Shown here: positions 7,300 through 15,659 of the stretch, piece after piece
Numbering within the stretch: the stretch's first letter is position 1
How the letters are laid out: every line of letters starts with the position of its first letter
Assembly (NCBI GenBank): GCA_946188395.1
Contig: CAMHUU010000028.1
Coordinates: 1 to 32,120 of the forward strand
Length of the DNA stretch: 32,120 bases
Direction: 5' to 3'
Source: an uncultured Prevotellaceae bacterium
GTDB lineage: Bacteria > Bacteroidota > Bacteroidia > Bacteroidales > Bacteroidaceae
Translations under genes and position numbers: made by a program
The notes under the pieces: model-generated
Databases searched by the model: none
The model's input: the letters and a program-made list of their open reading frames with translations, nothing else
What the model was told of the DNA's origin: nothing

Positions 7300-8886
7300 T
7301 TATCGTGCTGATACATATTTGTGCAGCGTCTTGCGGACGGCACCAGGACCAGCGAAGAGCTCTTTCACCATGCCTTCAATCTGTTCGCCAAGACCAGCCT
7401 CGTAGAGGTCGAGTGCGAAGATGTCCTTGCGACTATACAGCTGTTTCAGACAGCTCCAGTCCTGATCGGGCTTGCCGATTTCCAGCGGTGCCACAATGGC
7501 CTGCAGTTCGTCGAGCATCGGGTCGGGAGAGCAGTCGAAGGGTGTTCCGTCGTCCTTGATACCCTTCAGGTAGCGGGCATAGCCGGCCAGCGTCAGGGGA
7601 ATGAGTACGAGGTTCGACTTGTCGAGACCACGGGTCACATACTTCTTCAGCGTCTCGCCAAAGCGGATGGGCAGCTTCTGGCTGGTATCCATCGCAATGC
7701 GCTGGGGAGCGTCGGGCATGAAGGGATTGGGCAGACGGCGGTTGATGACGGCACCGATGAACTCGTAGGGGTTCAGCACACCTGGATCGACGACCACGGG
7801 CATGGCCTCGATGTATCCTAATTTCTGTACGAACGGACGCAAGTCTTCGTCGGCCATCTCTGCTGAGATAAGTGTGTAGCCCAGCATGCAGCCGTAGATG
7901 GACATTGCCGTGTGCAGCGGATTCAGACACGTTGTCACCTTCATGGTCTCCACCTTGTCGACCGTCTCGCGGGTGGTGTAGAGTGCACCGCCAAGGTCGA
8001 GTGGGGGACGGCCATTGGTGTAGTTGTCCTCGATGACCAGATACTGCACCTCCTCGGCATTCACGAAGGGAGCGGTGAAGGTGTGTTTCTCGGTCTCGAT
8101 ATAGTTGTTGTCCTCGAAACCATCCTTGGCCAGCAGCTCCTTCACCTTCTCGTGGGGACGCGGGGTAATCTTGTCAATCATCGACCAGGGGAAGGTGATT
8201 TTCTTCTCATCCTTCAGATAGGCGAGGAAGGCCTCGGGAACGAGCCCGTCCTTCACCCAGCGCTCGGCATAGGCCATGACGCCAGCCTTCACCTTGTCGC
8301 CGTTGTGCGAGCAGTTGTCCATACTCTGCACCGTCAGAGGCAGCTGTCCGGCATTGAAGCGCTCGAGCAGCAGGGCACAGACCTTACCCATAGCGAATAC
8401 GGGCTTGAGTCCGCGAGCCAGGTCGGCTTCGTTATAGGTGTAACCCTTTTCGGTGATGGTAAACGAAATCATTTGGAGTGAAGGATTGCGGAAAATCTCT
8501 ACCAGACGCTGCCAGTCCTCAAACTGCGGATCGGCCTTCAGTGCTTCCGTCACACTGGCGATAACCTTCTTCTCGATGTTGCCGTCGGAGCAAAGGCTGA
8601 CCGATAGCGAGAGGTTCTGATACGGTGCGTAGGCTTTGTCGATAACTTCGAAGTCGAATGTCTCAGCCACGATGACACCACGGTCGTATTTGCCCGTATT
8701 CAGCGCATCGTTCAGGATGGCTGCGGGGAAGGCACGGAAGATGTTTCCTCCGCCAAAGTGCACCCAGGTGGGTTCCTTGGCAGTCTTTTCACGCAAAGCC
8801 TTGATGTCAAACTTCGGGAGCTGGTAGCCTTTTTGCTCCCACTCTGCGGCGTTAAACTGGCCGTTCAGTATTTCATTCAGTCTCAT
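7300..8886 (-). CDS. Mannitol dehydrogenase family protein, probable fructuronate reductase
   Basis: NAD(P)-dependent polyol/hexuronate oxidoreductase of the long-chain mannitol dehydrogenase family. In Bacteroidota such proteins are usually called fructuronate reductase (UxuB, D-fructuronate to D-mannonate). The Rossmann N-terminus is seen at WVHFGGGNIFRAF (about 41-53). The family catalytic signature K-x5-N-x2-H is present as K316, N322 and H325 in the segment KVTTCLNPLHT. The length (528 aa) is close to the 480-540 expected. The gene is monocistronic between its own promoter and a terminator. No uxuA, uxaC or pectin/glucuronate genes are nearby, so the substrate cannot be settled from context; mannitol or tagaturonate enzymes of the family remain possible. 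Confidence 0.85.
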   Translation of the reverse strand: MRLNEILNGQFNAAEWEQKGYQLPKFDIKALREKTAKEPTWVHFGGGNIFRAFPAAILNDALNTGKYDRGVIVAETFDFEVIDKAYAPYQNLSLSVSLCSDGNIEKKVIASVTEALKADPQFEDWQRLVEIFRNPSLQMISFTITEKGYTYNEADLARGLKPVFAMGKVCALLLERFNAGQLPLTVQSMDNCSHNGDKVKAGVMAYAERWVKDGLVPEAFLAYLKDEKKITFPWSMIDKITPRPHEKVKELLAKDGFEDNNYIETEKHTFTAPFVNAEEVQYLVIEDNYTNGRPPLDLGGALYTTRETVDKVETMKVTTCLNPLHTAMSIYGCMLGYTLISAEMADEDLRPFVQKLGYIEAMPVVVDPGVLNPYEFIGAVINRRLPNPFMPDAPQRIAMDTSQKLPIRFGETLKKYVTRGLDKSNLVLIPLTLAGYARYLKGIKDDGTPFDCSPDPMLDELQAIVAPLEIGKPDQDWSCLKQLYSRKDIFALDLYEAGLGEQIEGMVKELFAGPGAVRKTLHKYVSAR

Positions 8887-8917
8887 ATTTTGTAGGATGT
8901 TTTAATGTTTTCTGTTG

Positions 8918-8949
8918 CAAAGGTACGAATTAGCAATCAAAAAGCCAAA
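8918..8949 (-). promoter_or_regulatory. Promoter of the mannitol dehydrogenase-family gene
   Basis: On the minus strand, TTTG (8946-8949), 20 nt, then TACCTTTG (8918-8925) followed by CA. This is a full match to the Bacteroidota sigma-70 type promoter. The ATG at 8886 is about 32 nt downstream of the -7 box. Confidence 0.8.
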
Positions 8950-8976
8950 AAAAATTAGACTTTTATGGTCCCTTTG

Positions 8977-9008
8977 TTTGGTGATGTCCTTTATTCTTTG
9001 TACTTTTG
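8977..9008 (+). promoter_or_regulatory. Promoter of cstA
   Basis: TTTG (8977-8980), 20 nt, then TACTTTTG (9001-9008) followed by CA. The TTG at 9006 falls inside the -7 box, which excludes it as a start codon and supports the ATG at 9036. The promoter is back-to-back with that of the divergent minus-strand gene; the two -33 elements are 27 nt apart. Confidence 0.82.
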
Positions 9009-9035
9009 CAGAAAGTTTTTAAAAAAAGAGAAAAA

Positions 9036-10499
9036 ATGATTTCATTTTCTTTGAGCCTTGTTGCTCTTGTGTTGGGTTATCTGCTTTATGGCCGTTTCGT
9101 GGAACGCGTATTCGGACCAGATGACCGTGTGACGCCCGCTATAGCAAAAGCCGATGGTGTCGACTATTTGGTGCTTCCTTCCTGGAAGATTTTCATGATT
9201 CAGTTCTTGAACATTGCTGGCACAGGTCCTATCTTTGGTGCCATCATGGGTGCGATGTTTGGTCCTGCAGCTTATCTCTGGATTGTGCTGGGTTGTATCT
9301 TCGCCGGATCTGTTCACGATTATTTCTCCGGCATGCTGTCTATGCGTCATGACGGCGCTAACCAGCCAGAGATTATCGGTAGATATCTGGGCAATACCAC
9401 CAAGCAGATTATGCTGGTGTTTACAGTATTCCTGCTGATGATGGTCGGTGCGGTGTTTGTGTTCAGTCCCGCCAAGATCCTAGGCGACATGTGGGAACCA
9501 GCTGCTATTGTAGAGAGCGCCGGACAATACACCTTCTGGATTGTGGTTATCTTCATCTATTATATTATAGCCACGATGCTGCCTATCGATAAAATTATCG
9601 GTAAAGTATATCCCTTGTTTGCCTTCTCGCTGCTCTTTATGGCTGCCGCCCTTACGGTGGTGCTGTTTGTAAAGTGGCCGTCTATCCCCGAAATCTGGGA
9701 AGGACTGAGCACAGAGGCCATGACGCCGAAGAACATCTTCCCATGCCTGTTTATCACCATCGCCTGTGGTGCTATCAGTGGTTTCCATGCCACCCAGAGC
9801 CCTTTGATGGCCCGTTGTCTGAAGAGCGAACACATCGGACGTCCTATCTTCTACGGTGCTATGATTACCGAGGGCGTCGTTGCATTGATATGGGCTACTG
9901 TAGCCATGTATTTCTTCTATAACGACCCCACGCCAGGCTATCAGTTGGTAGCAGGAGGACAGGGTGTCGTGAAGGATGCTCCTTCTATTGTCAATGTGAT
10001 TTGCAACGATTGGTTGGGCGTGTTCGGTGGTATTCTGGCTTTGCTGGGCGTTGTAGCTGCACCTATCACCAGCGGTGATACGGCTTTACGCTCATGCCGT
10101 CTTATCATTGCCGACTTCGTGAAGTTGGAGCAGAAGTCTATCAGCAAGCGCCTGTATATCTGTATTCCGCTGTTTGCAGCTGTCATCGCCCTGCTCATCT
10201 GGCAGATGTCCGACAAGGAGGGCTTCGGTAAGATCTGGAGCTGGTTCGGATGGAGCAACCAGACACTCTCAGTATTTATGCTGTGGGCTGTAACGGTTTA
10301 TCTGGTTCGCCAAAAGAAACCATACGTCATCACATTGATTCCTGCTATCTTTATGACGATAGTTTGCACCACGTTCCTGTTGAGCGAGCAGATATTCAGC
10401 CTCGAACTCTCGTATGCGCTGATTATCGCTGCTGTTACGGGCGTTGTGGCCATTTTATGGTTCACGCTGTGGTATCGTAAGATTAAGAACAATAAATAA
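9036..10499 (+). CDS. cstA: Carbon starvation protein CstA family transporter
   Basis: CstA-type inner-membrane protein; family members import peptides or pyruvate under carbon limitation. The product is strongly hydrophobic throughout, with about a dozen or more membrane segments. Near the N-terminus it has the conserved family block TGPIFGAIMGAMFGPAAYLW followed by GSVHDYFSGMLSMRHDG. At 487 aa it is the short CstA form usual in Bacteroidota; E. coli CstA is about 700 aa. The ATG at 9036 (MISFSLSLVALVLGYLLYGRF) is chosen because upstream in-frame sequence belongs to the promoter. A small outer-membrane protein gene follows after 9 nt, suggesting cotranscription. No cAMP-CRP-like site was recognised. 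Confidence 0.93.
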   Translation: MISFSLSLVALVLGYLLYGRFVERVFGPDDRVTPAIAKADGVDYLVLPSWKIFMIQFLNIAGTGPIFGAIMGAMFGPAAYLWIVLGCIFAGSVHDYFSGMLSMRHDGANQPEIIGRYLGNTTKQIMLVFTVFLLMMVGAVFVFSPAKILGDMWEPAAIVESAGQYTFWIVVIFIYYIIATMLPIDKIIGKVYPLFAFSLLFMAAALTVVLFVKWPSIPEIWEGLSTEAMTPKNIFPCLFITIACGAISGFHATQSPLMARCLKSEHIGRPIFYGAMITEGVVALIWATVAMYFFYNDPTPGYQLVAGGQGVVKDAPSIVNVICNDWLGVFGGILALLGVVAAPITSGDTALRSCRLIIADFVKLEQKSISKRLYICIPLFAAVIALLIWQMSDKEGFGKIWSWFGWSNQTLSVFMLWAVTVYLVRQKKPYVITLIPAIFMTIVCTTFLLSEQIFSLELSYALIIAAVTGVVAILWFTLWYRKIKNNK

Positions 10500-10508
10500 T
10501 TAGTTACT

Positions 10509-11003
10509 ATGAAGAAAATTGCATTTTTAGTCGTTGCGCTGGTAATGTCTGTTGCTGCCAACGCTCAGTTTGAACAAGGTAAGGGCTATATCGGTGCCTC
10601 TATGTCGGGTCTTGACATCAGCAACCAGACCAAAGAATTCCATTTTGGACTCGATGCCAAGTTGGGTTATATGTTCCAGGATAATCTGATGGCTCTCGGT
10701 GAAATAGGCTGGGACCATTGGGACAAGACTGGCGACAACTTCATGATTGGTGCGGGAGCCCGCTATTATATCGTACAGAATGGCTTGTTTCTGGGTGCAG
10801 GCCTGAAGTATAAGCACGCTAAGAATTATAACGACCTGCTACCCAATGTGCAGTTAGGCTATGCTTTCTTCCTAGGACGCACGGTAACGTTGGAACCCGA
10901 ACTCTATTTCGACATTTCGACCAAGAAGTTTGACTACACTTGTTATGGCCTGCGTGTAGGCATCGGCATTTATCTGTTTAAGGACCAATACAAGATTAAA
11001 TAG
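10509..11003 (+). CDS. Small outer-membrane beta-barrel protein
   Basis: The product is 164 aa with a clear signal peptide (MKKIAFLVVALVMSVAANAQ, cleavage after AQ). The rest is made of alternating amphipathic strands with frequent Gly and aromatic residues (GYIGASMSGLD, LGYMFQDNLMALGEIGWD, FLGAGLKYKH, LRVGIGIYLF). This fits the 8-stranded OmpX/opacity-type barrel fold (outer membrane protein beta-barrel domain). The function is unknown. It begins 9 nt after cstA and ends in a TAG that is the first unit of a TTTAGAG repeat array, followed by nadC. Confidence 0.85.
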   Translation: MKKIAFLVVALVMSVAANAQFEQGKGYIGASMSGLDISNQTKEFHFGLDAKLGYMFQDNLMALGEIGWDHWDKTGDNFMIGAGARYYIVQNGLFLGAGLKYKHAKNYNDLLPNVQLGYAFFLGRTVTLEPELYFDISTKKFDYTCYGLRVGIGIYLFKDQYKIK

Positions 11004-11024
11004 TTTAGAGTTTAGAGTTTAAAG
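11001..11024 (+). repeat. TTTAGAG heptamer array between the OMP gene and nadC
   Basis: Two full TTTAGAG units plus partial ones start at the TAG stop codon of the outer-membrane protein gene, so the array supplies its stop. The ATG of nadC comes 12 nt after the array. The purine-rich strand is the transcribed-sense strand, as at the other codirectional arrays. Confidence 0.85.
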
Positions 11025-11035
11025 ACAATGGGCTT

Positions 11036-11917
11036 ATGTTAAGTATTGATTTCTACAGACCTAACTATGACATGGATGTCAAAGAACTGGTTGACAGACT
11101 GATTGACTTGTCGTTTGCCGAGGATATCGGTGATGGTGACCACACCACGTTGTGCTGTATTCCTGAGGATGCTATGGGTAAGAGTCATCTGCTGATTAAG
11201 GAAGACGGCATTTTGGCAGGCGTAGAGGTTGCCAAGGAAGTGTTCCATCGCTTTGACCCTGAGATGCAGGTCGAAGTGCTGATGGGCGACGGAAGTCGTG
11301 TAAAGAAGGGCGACATTGCGATGGTCGTTACGGGCAAGGTCCGTTCGCTGTTGCAGACTGAGCGTCTGATGTTGAACATCATGCAGCGCATGAGTGGTAT
11401 TGCCACCATGACGGACAAGTATGTGCAGCATCTGAAAGGTACCAAGACCCGCGTGCTGGATACCCGCAAGACGACTCCCGGATTGCGTATGCTGGAGAAG
11501 CAGGCTGTGAAGATTGGAGGTGGTTGCAACCATCGCATCGGACTCTTCGACATGATTCTGCTGAAGGACAACCATGTGGATTTCGCTGGCGGTATTGTCA
11601 ACGCCATTGACCGCTGCCACAAGTATTTGAATGAGAAAGGCCTGGATTTGAAGATTGAAATCGAGGTACGTTCGTTCGACGAGTTGCAGCAGGTGTTAGA
11701 TCATGGCGGTGTGGACCGTATCATGCTCGACAACTTCAGTGTGCCCGATACGAAGAAGGCTGTGGATATCATTGCCGGACGTTACGAGACGGAATCGTCG
11801 GGTGGCATCACGTTCGATACCATCCGCGACTATGCCGAGCAAGGTGTCGACTTCATCTCTGTGGGTGCGTTGACTCACTCAGTGAAGGGACTGGATATGA
11901 GTTTTAAGGCATGTTAA
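11036..11917 (+). CDS. nadC: Nicotinate-nucleotide pyrophosphorylase (carboxylating)
   Basis: Quinolinate phosphoribosyltransferase, which converts quinolinate and PRPP into nicotinate mononucleotide, CO2 and PPi in de novo NAD synthesis. Family motifs are plain: AEDIGDGDHTT near the N-terminus, LNIMQRMSGIAT, RVLDTRKTTPGLRMLEKQAVKIGGG with the substrate-binding Arg/Lys cluster, then HRIGLFDMILLKDNH, and a C-terminal barrel end containing ISVGALTHS. The length (293 aa) is typical. The ATG at 11036 gives about 11 residues before the first family-like segment; an ATG near 11071 is an alternative. No nadA or nadB is nearby. The last 7 nt overlap the start of the following M23 peptidase gene, so the two are probably translationally coupled. 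Confidence 0.95.
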   Translation: MLSIDFYRPNYDMDVKELVDRLIDLSFAEDIGDGDHTTLCCIPEDAMGKSHLLIKEDGILAGVEVAKEVFHRFDPEMQVEVLMGDGSRVKKGDIAMVVTGKVRSLLQTERLMLNIMQRMSGIATMTDKYVQHLKGTKTRVLDTRKTTPGLRMLEKQAVKIGGGCNHRIGLFDMILLKDNHVDFAGGIVNAIDRCHKYLNEKGLDLKIEIEVRSFDELQQVLDHGGVDRIMLDNFSVPDTKKAVDIIAGRYETESSGGITFDTIRDYAEQGVDFISVGALTHSVKGLDMSFKAC

Positions 11918-13077
11918 GACTCGCGTTCCTTTCATGCTGTTTTCTATTACTGGCAGGCTGTGGTCAAGAGACTGAGCCTGTCAGTACTCTAAACGTCGAT
12001 TATTGCCCTCCAGTAGATTATGACATTGTTTTGGCGGGTAATTTCGGAGAACCTCGCCCTTGGCATTTTCATGGAGGTTTGGACGTTAAGACCGGTAATG
12101 TCGAGGGGAAACAAATCTTCTCTATTGCCGACGGCTATGTGAGTCGTGTCACCGTGAATATGTATGGTTTTGGCAATGCCATCTATGTCAGTCATCCTGA
12201 TGGAATGACTAGCGTCTATTGCCATTTGAAGCGTTTTGCCGATAAGTACGAACAACAGCTACAGCGAACGGGAATTCACGATACGTTGTCATTGGTTTTC
12301 CCAGCGGATCAGTTTCCTGTTAAAGGTGGCGATTTGATAGCCATTAGTGGTAATACCGGCCATTCCACGGGTCCTCACCTGCATCTGGAACTGCACGATA
12401 CCAAAACGTGGGTGATGGTGGATCCGATGGAGAAACTGGCTCGTTTCATTCCTGACACAGTAGCACCGCAGGCACATTCCTTCATGGCTGTTCCGCAAGG
12501 AAATGAAGGGCTGTTTAATGGCGGATATACGAAGCAGACATTCGGTTTCGGACAGCCTGATGTTAAAGTTCAAAGTTCAAAGCTTAAAGTTCAAAGAGAG
12601 TTTACTGCATGGGGCAGGGTAGGGTTCGCTCTGTGGGCTGACGACTATTCAGAAGCGACCTATAATCATTATGGTGTGCGATACACCCAGTTGCTGGTTG
12701 ATGGGCACGAGGTGTTCCGTTCCGATGTGTCAGGCATTCCCGTGAGTTGTCAGCCGGAGGTAAACCAATGGGGCGACTACGACCATTGGCGCCATACGCA
12801 CATCTGGTATATGAAATCGTATCGCGAGCCGGGCATGCGTCTGCCCATTCTGCACACGGACTTTAGTCAGGGAATCGTCAATTTCAACGAAGAGCGCCCC
12901 TATCATTTGACGTATATTCTTCGCGACTATCAGGGTAATCAGTCGCAATATGACTTTACGGTTCAGGGCGTCCGCGATGCACGAATCAAGAACCTGCAGC
13001 CCCGTTGCCAGTTACTCAACAATTATCTGCTCTTCGACCAGTGCCTGTGGCCGCTTTACACTCGGAAACGGATATAA
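11911..13077 (+). CDS. M23 family metallopeptidase lipoprotein, probably C-terminally truncated
   Basis: LytM/M23 zinc endopeptidase acting on peptidoglycan cross-bridges in the periplasm. The signal peptide ends LLLAGC, a lipobox with Cys17. Zinc/catalytic residues are H54 and D58 in HFHGGLD, and H156 and H158 in GPHLHLEL. The domain after the peptidase is Ig-like. Residues about 217-229 (VKVQSSKLKVQRE) are encoded by a 7-bp repeat. The reading frame ends at residue 388, 22 nt inside the convergent phosphatase gene. Bacteroidales homologues that I recall are about 550-570 aa with a further domain, so the C-terminus seems lost; the last residues (CLWPLYTRKRI) are antisense to the phosphatase tail. 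The peptidase core is intact, so activity is possible. Confidence 0.85.
   Translation: MLRLAFLSCCFLLLAGCGQETEPVSTLNVDYCPPVDYDIVLAGNFGEPRPWHFHGGLDVKTGNVEGKQIFSIADGYVSRVTVNMYGFGNAIYVSHPDGMTSVYCHLKRFADKYEQQLQRTGIHDTLSLVFPADQFPVKGGDLIAISGNTGHSTGPHLHLELHDTKTWVMVDPMEKLARFIPDTVAPQAHSFMAVPQGNEGLFNGGYTKQTFGFGQPDVKVQSSKLKVQREFTAWGRVGFALWADDYSEATYNHYGVRYTQLLVDGHEVFRSDVSGIPVSCQPEVNQWGDYDHWRHTHIWYMKSYREPGMRLPILHTDFSQGIVNFNEERPYHLTYILRDYQGNQSQYDFTVQGVRDARIKNLQPRCQLLNNYLLFDQCLWPLYTRKRI
12562..12596 (+). repeat. AAAGTTC heptamer array translated inside the M23 peptidase
   Basis: The units are AAAGTTC, AAAGTTC, AAAGCTT, AAAGTTC and AAAG, with strict 7-bp period (12565-12596). Because 21 nt equals seven codons, the product has a 7-residue period (KVQSSKL, KVQ). 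It lies in the linker after the peptidase domain. Confidence 0.88.
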
Positions 13078-13865
13078 GAACGGTCGTCGAAGGAATTGAA
13101 GTCAGGGTGGAATCCCTTGGTGGCCTGAAAGTTGGGACCGATATTCAAAGGATCTTTTTCGCGTTGCTGTTGCAACAGTTGTTCGCTCTCGGCCAGCGTC
13201 GGACGCAGGAAGGGATATCCGTCGGAAGCGAGCACAATCTCCTGTGGCTGGAAATCGAGTGTGATAACCTTTACATGTTGGCGGGGAATATGAAACCCGT
13301 CGATGACGCTGTATGTGATGTTCTGTTCCTTCATGGTCTGGATCATGTGTGGTATGATGAGCGGACGGGCAGTGTCGTTGCTCAGCAATTCTTCTTGGCT
13401 GATGCCTTGGGCTAACAACTTCTTCATCTCGTCGGCACGTTGTGCTGCAAGCATGGCTTCGGCAGGCTTGGGATTGTCGATATATTGGTTGCCCACCAGA
13501 CAATGGCAGTCGCCAACAAGCCATATCTCACGGGAAACGCGGCTGAAGACGACGGCAGAACATGTGAGACGGTCTTCAGGATGTTCGGTCAGACGGGGTA
13601 GCATCGACTTCTTGTAATGCTTGCGGATGCAGGACGTCACACCTCGCAGAAACATTTCGCAAGTCGTAGTTTTAGGCATAGAACGAACGTATTTGCTGAC
13701 CAGCTGCATGGCATAGCGCCCGTTGCTTTGGAACATGCTATGCCGATAATCTGACTTGGAAGTGCTGCCGTCGATCACGGCTATGAAGTCATTTCTTACG
13801 ACGATTCCGTCCTCGCTTTTCTTCTTTGGGTTCTTCGCGACGTTGCTTTGTTCGATAATCTCCAT
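13056..13865 (-). CDS. PP2C-like serine/threonine phosphatase family protein
   Basis: The product is 269 aa from the ATG at 13865 (MEIIEQSNVAKNPKKKSEDG). PP2C-type landmarks are the N-terminal metal-binding Asp segment FIAVIDGSTSK, a middle LTCSAVVF...EIWLVGDCHCLVG strand pair matching the vGDS motif of the family, and IVLASDGYPFLRP matching the laSDGl motif. No transmembrane segment is seen. The phosphosubstrate is unknown; PP2C-like proteins also occur in regulatory partner-switch systems, but no kinase is nearby. The coding region overlaps the end of the upstream radical SAM gene by 77 nt, and the only later Met codons would remove the metal-binding Asp. The 3' end overlaps the convergent M23 gene by 22 nt. 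Confidence 0.75.
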   Translation of the reverse strand: MEIIEQSNVAKNPKKKSEDGIVVRNDFIAVIDGSTSKSDYRHSMFQSNGRYAMQLVSKYVRSMPKTTTCEMFLRGVTSCIRKHYKKSMLPRLTEHPEDRLTCSAVVFSRVSREIWLVGDCHCLVGNQYIDNPKPAEAMLAAQRADEMKKLLAQGISQEELLSNDTARPLIIPHMIQTMKEQNITYSVIDGFHIPRQHVKVITLDFQPQEIVLASDGYPFLRPTLAESEQLLQQQREKDPLNIGPNFQATKGFHPDFNSFDDRSYIRFRV

Positions 13866-15609
13866 GTTGTTGTTTGTCTTTATACCAGAAGAAATATTGG
13901 CGCTGGGCCAGTTTCTCCTGCTGACTCTTGGCGGTGGTGACAGGTTCCAGCGTGTAGGGATCATAACCCGTATAGAACATCTCGGTAGAAACGGTCATAG
14001 GGGTAGGCGTAAAGTCCTGTACCTGTTCTAACTTGTAGCCCATCTTTCGCGTCAGATTGGCTAATTCGGCCATATCGGCTTCGGTACATCCGGGGTGACT
14101 GCTGATGAAATAAGGGATGAGTTGTTGGCGCAGGCCTTCTTCGCGATTGATGCGGTCGAAGATGCGTTTGAATTCATAGAACTGCTGGAACGATGGTTTC
14201 CGCATCAAGTGCAACACGCGGTCGCTGGTATGTTCCGGCGCCACCTTCAGTCGTCCACTGACGTGACGGGTAATCAGTTCACGGGTATAATCCATCGCAG
14301 CACGATTGGCTTTCTCGTCTTTACTCTTATAGAGCAGCAGGTCGTAGCGTACACCACTTCCGATGAAACTCTTCTTGACTTCAGGCAATGCATCGACGGC
14401 GTGATATATATCGAGCAGCTTGGAATGATCTGTATTAAGATTCGGACAAATCTGAGGCTGTATGCAACTTGGACGCTTGCATTTCTCGCAGGCGTTGAGG
14501 TTGCGTCCGTGCATGCCGTACATGTTAGCAGAAGGTCCTCCTAGGTCGGAGAGATAACCCTTGAAGTCGTCCATCTGTGTTACTTGCTTCACCTCTTTCA
14601 GAATGCTTTCCTTCGAGCGACAAGTAATGAACTTACCTTGGTGGGCAGAGATGGTACAGAACGAACAGCCTCCGAAACAGCCGCGATGAATGTTCACCGA
14701 GTGGCGAATCATTTCGTAGGCGGGAATGCGCTTGCCTTTATATTTAAGATGAGGTACGCGCGTATAGGGAAGGTCGAACGAAGCATCCAACTCCTCTGTC
14801 GTCATAGGCGGATAGGGCGGATTTACGGCCACATAGCTGTGCCCAGTCTTCTGCAACAGCCGCTGGGCATGCATCATGTTCGACTGTTCCTCAATATGTC
14901 GGAAATTCTCTGCCTGCGCACGTTTGTTCTTCAGGCATTCTTCGTAGGAATGGAGAACGATGTCATCGGCAGTAGGCGTGATGTCGGAGGAGATATAAAC
15001 CGTCTGGGGAATGTCGTGAATCTGATGGATGTCTTCTCCTTCGTCCAGGCGGCGGGCCAACTCCAAAATAGGCTTTTCGCCCATGCCGTACATAATGATG
15101 TCGGCAGGAGCATCGCACAGGATACAAGGCCGCAGACGGTCTTGCCAATAGTCGTAATGTGCCAGACGGCGCAACGATGCTTCAATGCCACCAAGAATGA
15201 TGGGAACATCGGGATAGAGTTCGCGCAGAATCTTCGAATAGACGATCGTGGGGTATTCCGGTCGCAAGTCGTGACGTCCGTCAGGACTATAGGCATCTTC
15301 TGAACGCAATCGGCGATTGGCTGTGTATTTGTTAACCATTGAGTCCATACAGCCAGGAGAGATACCGAAGAACAGACGCGGCTTTCCCAACTTTTTGAAA
15401 TCGCGGTAGTCGCCGTGCCAGTCTGGCTGGGGAACAATAGCCACGCGATAGCCTGCGGCCTCGAGGGTACGCCCGATGACGGCAGCACCAAACGACGGAT
15501 GGTCCACATAGGCATCGCCCGAGAACAGGATGATGTCCAGTTCATCCCATCCCCGCAGCTCCAACTCCTTTTTCGTCGTTGGCAGGAAATCCGTCAGCCG
15601 ATATTCCAA
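13789..15609 (-). CDS. ygiQ: YgiQ family radical SAM protein (UPF0313)
   Basis: Radical S-adenosylmethionine enzyme of the YgiQ/UPF0313 family, whose reaction is not established. The N-terminal cobalamin-binding-like region has LFSGDAYVDHPSFGAAVIGR. The [4Fe-4S] cluster motif C-x3-C-x2-C is C311, C315 and C318 in HRGCFGGCSFC. A second Cys group follows (CEKCKRPSCIQPQIC). The Lys/Arg-rich C-terminus (KRGRNRRKK) is encoded in the overlap with the phosphatase gene. The start is TTG at 15609: the codons just upstream are TAA and GAG, so no earlier start is possible, and the N-terminus (EYRLTDFLPTTKKE) aligns with the family start I recall. The TTG is the last unit of a heptamer repeat array. Confidence 0.93.
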   Translation of the reverse strand: MEYRLTDFLPTTKKELELRGWDELDIILFSGDAYVDHPSFGAAVIGRTLEAAGYRVAIVPQPDWHGDYRDFKKLGKPRLFFGISPGCMDSMVNKYTANRRLRSEDAYSPDGRHDLRPEYPTIVYSKILRELYPDVPIILGGIEASLRRLAHYDYWQDRLRPCILCDAPADIIMYGMGEKPILELARRLDEGEDIHQIHDIPQTVYISSDITPTADDIVLHSYEECLKNKRAQAENFRHIEEQSNMMHAQRLLQKTGHSYVAVNPPYPPMTTEELDASFDLPYTRVPHLKYKGKRIPAYEMIRHSVNIHRGCFGGCSFCTISAHQGKFITCRSKESILKEVKQVTQMDDFKGYLSDLGGPSANMYGMHGRNLNACEKCKRPSCIQPQICPNLNTDHSKLLDIYHAVDALPEVKKSFIGSGVRYDLLLYKSKDEKANRAAMDYTRELITRHVSGRLKVAPEHTSDRVLHLMRKPSFQQFYEFKRIFDRINREEGLRQQLIPYFISSHPGCTEADMAELANLTRKMGYKLEQVQDFTPTPMTVSTEMFYTGYDPYTLEPVTTAKSQQEKLAQRQYFFWYKDKQQHGDYRTKQRREEPKEEKRGRNRRKK

Positions 15610-15659
15610 CTCTTAACTCTTAATTTTCAACTCTAAATTCTAATCTCTAAACTCTCAAC
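15610..15659 (-). repeat. Heptamer array between the 115-aa gene and ygiQ
   Basis: Read on the minus (sense) strand, the array starts GTTGAGAGTTTAGAG (15659-15645) and degenerates to TTAAGAG units that run into the ygiQ TTG start. The 15-mer GTTGAGAGTTTAGAG is also found exactly at 22542-22556 (minus) and 24618-24632 (plus). The array fills the whole spacer between the two genes. Confidence 0.88.

Noticed and set aside
7300..9008. Hexuronate catabolism cluster around the mannitol dehydrogenase-family gene
   Set aside because: Neither flank has uxuA, uxaC, kdgK or a hexuronate transporter; the gene stands alone between its promoter and terminator.
9006..9035. TTG start for cstA at 9006, giving 10 more residues
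   Set aside because: The TTG lies in the TACTTTTG -7 box, so it would not be transcribed; the ATG at 9036 gives a normal membrane-protein start.
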